Position numbers and translations under genes: made by a program | The notes under the pieces: model-generated | The model's input: the letters and a program-made list of their open reading frames with translations, nothing else | Told to the model about the DNA's origin: nothing | Database searches by the model: none | Source: JAQBQB01 sp963846925 | GTDB taxonomy: Bacteria > Gemmatimonadota > Gemmatimonadetes > Gemmatimonadales > Gemmatimonadaceae | DNA length: 64,000 bases | Reading direction: 5' to 3' | NCBI GenBank assembly: GCA_963846925.1 | Contig: CAWJXW010000020.1 | Span: forward strand, 1 to 64,000 | Part shown: one piece after another, positions 59,943-64,000 of the stretch | How positions within the stretch are numbered: position 1 is the stretch's first letter | How the letters are laid out: each line of letters opens with the position of its first letter

Positions 59943-61433
59943 ATGGCCCATCGACTTCGCTTCGCTCCCTCGCCGACGGGATATCTCCACGTCGGCAGCG
60001 CCCGGACGGCACTCTTCAACTGGCTCTACGTCAAGCACTACGGCGGCCAGTTCCTGTTGCGCGTCGAAGACACCGACCGCGCGCGCAGCACCGAGGAGAG
60101 CACGCGAGCGATCTTCGAAGGACTCGGCTGGCTCGGGCTCGGCTGGGACGAGGACGTCGTGTTTCAGGGAGCGAATTTGCCGCGGCATCAGGCCGACACA
60201 CAGCGCCTGCTCGACGCGGACGCGGCGTATCGATGCTTCTGCACGCCCGCCGAGCTCGATGAGATGCGCAAGGCGGCCGAGGCGCGCGGTGACGCGTTCA
60301 AGTACGATCGCCGCTGCGCGCGCCTCGCGCCCGACGAGGTCGCCCGCCGAGTCGCGGCCGGAAGGCCGTTCGCCGTGCGCTTCCGGATGCCCGACGGTGA
60401 GACGTCGTGGACGGACCTCGTCCATGGACCGATCAAGTTCGCCAACAAGGACATCGGCGAGGGTGACTTCATCATCCTTCGCTCCGACGGCACCCCCATC
60501 TACAACCTGGCGGTCGTGTCGGACGACATCGCGATGGACATCACGCTCGTGATGCGCGGCGACGACCACATCTCGAACACGCCGAAGCAGATTCTGCTCT
60601 ACAGGGCGCTCGGCGCGACGGTGCCGGAGTTCGCGCACCTCCCGATGATCCACGGGCTCGACGGCAAGAAGCTGAGCAAGCGCCACGGCGCGACCGCCGT
60701 CGGCGACTATCGCCACATGGGAATTCTGCCGGAGGCGATGCTCAACTTTCTCGCCCTTCTTGGTTGGTCGCCGGGCGGAGACGTCGAGGTCATGACCGTG
60801 CCGCAGATGGTTCAGGCGTTCTCCGTCGAGGGCCTGTCGAAGAACGCGGCGGTGTTCGACACGAAGAAGCTCGAGTGGATGAACGGCCAGCACCTCAGCA
60901 TGATCCCGGCCGAGGAGCTGATGCCGACGTTCGTGAAAGCGGTGTTGGCCGCGAGTCCGCCTTCGGTCGTCGGCATTTCGGCGGCCGACGAGAATTGGCT
61001 CCGCTTGCTCGTCGACCTGCTCAAGGTGCGCGCGCGCACCGTGGACGACATGGTGCGTCAGGCCGCGCCGTATCTGCAGGACGACATCGCGTATGACGAG
61101 GACGCCGTCGCCAAGACGTGGAAGGATCCGAAGGCGGCGCACGAGGTCCTCGCCGCGACTCGCGCCGCGCTCGCCGACGCCAAGCCGTGGGACGCGGCGT
61201 CGCTGGAGGGAGAGCTCCGCACGTTCGCGGAGTCGCGCGGGATCGCCGCGGGAAAGCTCTTTCAGCCGCTGCGCCTGGCGCTCACCGGCGTCACGGCGAG
61301 CCCGGGGATCTTCGACGTGCTCGTGTTGTTGGGACGCGAGCGGTCGCTCGCCCGCTTGGACGCGGCGCTCGCCTGGCTCGGCGCCGCGGGGCGGCGCCGC
61401 TACGGGCGACGTTATGGAATGATCGGCGACTGA
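59943..61433 (+). CDS. gltX: Glutamyl-tRNA synthetase
   Basis: A 496-residue class I synthetase that charges tRNA-Glu. From ATG 59943 (MAHRLRFAPSPTGYLHVGSA) the HIGH-type motif is HVGS; KMSKS-type KLSKRHG is in HGLDGKKLSKRHGATAVGDY. The Glu-specific strands VRFRMPDGETSWTDLVHGPI and the end LFQPLRLALTGVTASPGIFD are present. Many bacteria without GlnRS use this enzyme to charge tRNA-Gln also; that cannot be judged here. It is 67 bp behind tRNA-Ser(GCU). Its 3' end overlaps that of the convergent TonB-like gene by 22 bp. Frame intact. Confidence 0.97.
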   Translation: MAHRLRFAPSPTGYLHVGSARTALFNWLYVKHYGGQFLLRVEDTDRARSTEESTRAIFEGLGWLGLGWDEDVVFQGANLPRHQADTQRLLDADAAYRCFCTPAELDEMRKAAEARGDAFKYDRRCARLAPDEVARRVAAGRPFAVRFRMPDGETSWTDLVHGPIKFANKDIGEGDFIILRSDGTPIYNLAVVSDDIAMDITLVMRGDDHISNTPKQILLYRALGATVPEFAHLPMIHGLDGKKLSKRHGATAVGDYRHMGILPEAMLNFLALLGWSPGGDVEVMTVPQMVQAFSVEGLSKNAAVFDTKKLEWMNGQHLSMIPAEELMPTFVKAVLAASPPSVVGISAADENWLRLLVDLLKVRARTVDDMVRQAAPYLQDDIAYDEDAVAKTWKDPKAAHEVLAATRAALADAKPWDAASLEGELRTFAESRGIAAGKLFQPLRLALTGVTASPGIFDVLVLLGRERSLARLDAALAWLGAAGRRRYGRRYGMIGD

Positions 61434-62263
61434 GTCGCCTTCGTATCCGACGCGTCCTTCCGCTCGCGGTCCATCCGCTCGCGGATGCGCTTCACGGCCG
61501 CGCGGAAGTCGTCCTCGCTCATCCCCTGCGAGTGCGAGTAGATGTCGTTCTGAATCCAGGCGGCGTTCCGCGCCTCGATGATCCGCGACCCTTCCACGCC
61601 GCCGCGGTTGAGCGGCAGCGCGGCGAGAATCGCCGACGGAATCTTGAACTTGCCGAGGTAGATGTACTGCGAGTCGAGTCCGTACTTCTGGCCGTCGTGC
61701 GTCATGGTCCAGTCGCGCGGGCTGCGGCCGCGATGCTCCTCGGCCTCGATCTCCGCCTGGCGGAAGGCGACGTAGATCGCCTTCACCGCGCTGTCGTTCT
61801 TCTGCGCCATCGTGAGCGGCAGACGCTGCCCGTTCGGACGCAGCTCGATGCGCGGGTCGGGGAGCGCCGGCTCGATTCCGGTCGCCATGCCGTTCGGAGC
61901 GCCACCCGATCCATTGGGCGTTCCGGAGATGGCGCCAGGGCTGACAGTCGGCGGCGGCAGCGCCGGAATCGCCGTTGGAATCGTGGACGGCGGGAGCAAC
62001 TGCGCGGGGCTCAGCGCGCGTAGCGTCCTTCGCTTCGGCTCGGCGCCGTTGCCGACTGCGCCCGACGGCGCGGCGGGCGCGACGCGGACGTACTGGACGC
62101 GTTCGATCTGCGACTTGTCGCGCGAGGTGAAGAGCGACGACAGCGGATAACTGAACGTGATCGAGGCGATGGCGACGATCACGAACACGTGAATCACCAA
62201 CGACAGGACGATCGAGCCCTTGTCCTTCTTGGGCGGCGCGATCATCAAGCGGCGAGTGGTCAT
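61412..62263 (-). CDS. TonB-like single-helix protein with Pro-rich region
   Basis: A 283-residue protein. A short basic cytoplasmic part (MTTRRLMIAPPKKDKG), one helix (SIVLSLVIHVFVIVAIASIT), a Pro/Ala/Gly-rich spacer (LLPPSTIPTAIPALPPPTVS) and a C-terminal domain with RSPRDWTMTHDGQKYGLDSQ, YIYLGKFKIPSAILAALPLN and GMSEDDFRAAVKRIRERMDR. The overall plan is TonB-like, but the C-terminal domain is not TonB-CTD as far as I can tell. Its start overlaps the aminotransferase stop (ATGA). It may link inner and outer membranes. Frame intact. Confidence 0.75.
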   Translation of the reverse strand: MTTRRLMIAPPKKDKGSIVLSLVIHVFVIVAIASITFSYPLSSLFTSRDKSQIERVQYVRVAPAAPSGAVGNGAEPKRRTLRALSPAQLLPPSTIPTAIPALPPPTVSPGAISGTPNGSGGAPNGMATGIEPALPDPRIELRPNGQRLPLTMAQKNDSAVKAIYVAFRQAEIEAEEHRGRSPRDWTMTHDGQKYGLDSQYIYLGKFKIPSAILAALPLNRGGVEGSRIIEARNAAWIQNDIYSHSQGMSEDDFRAAVKRIRERMDRERKDASDTKATQSPIIP

Positions 62264-63450
62264 GCGACCTCCGCGGCGATCGATGCCAGCACGCGGCCCG
62301 CACGCCTCGCCGCCTCGGCTATTCGCTCCGGGGACGTGACGAACGAGATGCGGAAGAACCCTTCCCCACCGGCACCAAACGCCGACCCAGGCATCACGAC
62401 CACTCCTTCCTCTTCCAATAGTCTATCAGCGAACAGCGCGCTTGGCACCTCGCCCGGGAGAGGAATCCACAAATACATGGTCGCACGCGGCGATTCGCAA
62501 GCAAAGCCGGCGGCCCGGAAGGCCGTTACGGCCGCGTCGCGGCGGGCGCGGAAGGTCGCAACGTTGGCCGGCACAAAGGTTTCATAGCTCTCGAGCGCCG
62601 CGACCCCGGCCGCCTGGACCGCCATGAACTGCCCCGTGTCGGTGAACATCTTGATCCGCGTCAACGCCGACGCGATCTCCGGCCGGGCAACCGCCCACCC
62701 GCATCGCCAGCCGGTCATGTTGTACGTCTTCGACAGCGAATGGAACTCGATCGCCACATCCCGCGCGCCGTCGATCTCGAAGATGCTGGGCGGCACATAG
62801 CCGTCGAACGCCAGCTCCGAATACGCGTTGTCGTAGACCAGCAGAATGCCAAGCTCGCGGCACCGTGCGACGACGCGCGCGAGATAGTCCGTGGGCGCGA
62901 TCGCCGCCGTCGGGTTGTTCGGGTAGTTCAGGTAGACGATACCGGCGCGTCGCAGCGTGCCGTCGGGGATCTCGTCCAGCTCGACGAGAAAATTCGTGCG
63001 CGGCCGAAGGGCATAGCGAAACACTTCGCCGCCGGCGAGCAGCGCGCCGCCCTGGTACGCGTTGTATCCCGGCTCCGGTACGATCGCGACGCGCCCCGGC
63101 TCGATGTACGCGAACGCGAGGTGCGCGATCCCTTCCTTCGATCCGATGAGGGGCACGATTTCCGTGAACGCGTCGAACTCGACGCCGAACCGCTTGCGCA
63201 TCCACGCGGCGATGGTCTCGCGAAAGGAGACGAGCCCGAGCCCGAAGCCGTAGCGGTGCATCGATGCTTGATGCGCCGCGTTCGCGATCGCCTCGATCGC
63301 CTTGGGCGGCGGCGCAAGATCCGCGTCGCCGGCGCCGAGGTCGATGACGTCGACGCCGCGCGCGGCCAGCTCCCGCTTCTTTTGCGGAATCGTCGCCAGA
63401 GGATACTCCGGCAACGTCTCGAAACGGGCGGCCAACCGCGGCAAGTGCAC
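62260..63450 (-). CDS. PLP-dependent class I/II aminotransferase
   Basis: A 396-residue fold-type-I aminotransferase. PLP-site elements: IVYLNYPNNPTAAIAPTDYL, LLVYDNAYSELAFDG, and the Schiff-base Lys in HSLSKTYNMTGWRCGWAVAR. The C-terminal FFRISFVTSPERI binds the substrate carboxylate. It resembles LL-diaminopimelate and aspartate/alanine aminotransferases; the substrate is not fixed. The start is GTG 63448-63450, which overlaps the FAH-gene stop by one base (TAGTG). The stop overlaps the TonB-like start. Frame intact. Confidence 0.92.
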   Translation of the reverse strand: MHLPRLAARFETLPEYPLATIPQKKRELAARGVDVIDLGAGDADLAPPPKAIEAIANAAHQASMHRYGFGLGLVSFRETIAAWMRKRFGVEFDAFTEIVPLIGSKEGIAHLAFAYIEPGRVAIVPEPGYNAYQGGALLAGGEVFRYALRPRTNFLVELDEIPDGTLRRAGIVYLNYPNNPTAAIAPTDYLARVVARCRELGILLVYDNAYSELAFDGYVPPSIFEIDGARDVAIEFHSLSKTYNMTGWRCGWAVARPEIASALTRIKMFTDTGQFMAVQAAGVAALESYETFVPANVATFRARRDAAVTAFRAAGFACESPRATMYLWIPLPGEVPSALFADRLLEEEGVVVMPGSAFGAGGEGFFRISFVTSPERIAEAARRAGRVLASIAAEVA

Positions 63451-64000
63451 TAAGCGTCCACCTTTACTGGGTTCGTCACGCGAGAGTGCCCGACGATCTC
63501 TACTTCTACCTCGTCCCCGGGTGAGAGTTTCCCCACGCCGGCCGGCGTGCCGGTCAGGACCAGATCGCCGGGCTCGAGCGTCATCACCTGCGAAACGTAG
63601 GCGAGCACGTCGGGGATCGGGAACACCATGTCCGAGGCCTTCGCTCGCTGCCGCTCCACGCCGTTAACCCGCGTAACGACGGTCAAGCTGGACAAATCGG
63701 CAGGCGGCGGAACGAGTTCGCCAGTCGGGCAGAACGTATCGAACCCCTTGGCACGGGTCCACTGAGAATCCGAGCGTTGCAGGTCGCGAGCCGTGACATC
63801 GTTCACCGCCACGATCCCGGCGATGGCGCCGCGCGCCTCCGTGCTCGTTACACGCCGCAGCGTGCGACCGATGGTCACTCCGATCTCGCCCTCGAATTCC
63901 ACCTGCGCGGACTGCGGCGGCAGCACGATCGCGTCGCCGGTGCCGATGACGCTGCTCGGCGGCTTGAGAAAAATTAGCGGTTCTTTCGGAACCGCGTTCC
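63450..64000 (-). CDS. Fumarylacetoacetate hydrolase-family protein (5' part off the window)
   Basis: The visible C-terminal ~183 residues begin EPLIFLKPPSSVIGTGDAIV and include VEFEGEIGVTIGRTLR (metal-ligand Glu residues), VAVNDVTARDLQRSDSQWTR, AKGFDTFCPTGE and DLVLTGTPAGVGKLSPGDEV. These are hallmarks of the FAH family, which includes fumarylpyruvate and oxaloacetate hydrolases/decarboxylases of central and aromatic metabolism. The stop at 63450-63452 overlaps the aminotransferase start. The N-terminus is beyond 64000. Frame intact in the part seen. Confidence 0.93.
   Translation of the reverse strand, partial: NAVPKEPLIFLKPPSSVIGTGDAIVLPPQSAQVEFEGEIGVTIGRTLRRVTSTEARGAIAGIVAVNDVTARDLQRSDSQWTRAKGFDTFCPTGELVPPPADLSSLTVVTRVNGVERQRAKASDMVFPIPDVLAYVSQVMTLEPGDLVLTGTPAGVGKLSPGDEVEVEIVGHSRVTNPVKVDA

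Overview
The window is a GC-rich (roughly two-thirds G+C by eye) bacterial chromosome segment. Gene content suggests Gemmatimonadota or a close relative: an ADOP-family permease, two serine/threonine kinases fused to TPR regions, PEP-CTERM/exosortase genes, a DUF2723 membrane protein and many secreted proteins of unknown role. The phylum call is inference from this content; no database search was possible. I see no phage, transposase, plasmid or CRISPR genes.

Layout. 0-5.7 kb: ADOP permease and a kinase-TPR protein, both with broken frames. 5.8-6.8 kb: a compositionally different HNH-like gene behind tRNA-Ile and its terminator. 7-12.6 kb: two outer-membrane barrel proteins, a hybrid histidine kinase, a cupredoxin-like protein whose signal peptide is split off by a repeat, and an extremely acidic small protein. 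12.7-17.5 kb: TypA, a small Gly/Tyr-rich protein, a cation efflux protein and a CorC/HlyC protein. 17.6-27.6 kb: a long minus-strand run, DUF58 - BatA/vWA - Mfd - PpiC lipoprotein - SurA - PdxA, joined by overlaps or short gaps. 27.8-31.4 kb: a frame-broken lipoprotein and LepA. 31.5-36.7 kb: a group of small stress-type genes (DUF892, Hsp20, histone-H1-like, DUF3175, a 49-residue membrane protein) with an amine oxidase and a UdgX-type uracil-DNA glycosylase. 36.7-41.4 kb: glycosyltransferase family 9, ROK sugar kinase and a badly frame-broken DUF2723 protein. 41.3-45.8 kb: kinase-TPR, beta-propeller and MenC-like enolase in one minus-strand unit. 45.9-54.4 kb: accessory region starting at tRNA-Ser(UGA), with three PEP-CTERM proteins, two arrays of 21-bp repeats, a TonB-like protein, a lipid kinase, an EpsI-family protein and an exosortase. 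54.4-58.5 kb: membrane protein, ABC exporter, and an ECF sigma / membrane partner / CpxP-like trio. 58.5-64 kb: a long inverted repeat, a DUF218 protein, tRNA-Ser(GCU), GltX, a second TonB-like protein, an aminotransferase and the start of a FAH-family gene.

Two themes run through the window. First, short tandem repeats sit at gene edges: an 8-bp GGTGGACC repeat at five places, at one of which it separates a signal peptide from its protein, and 21-bp (seven-codon) repeats in two related arrays at 47.3-48.2 kb. Second, about a dozen genes carry single-base frame changes while the protein sequence on each side stays well conserved. This fits uncorrected indels in the assembly better than gene decay, and genes described as frame-broken should be read with that in mind. 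I found no clearly new multi-gene system. The best candidates for something undescribed are the 21-bp arrays and the 8-bp repeat family.
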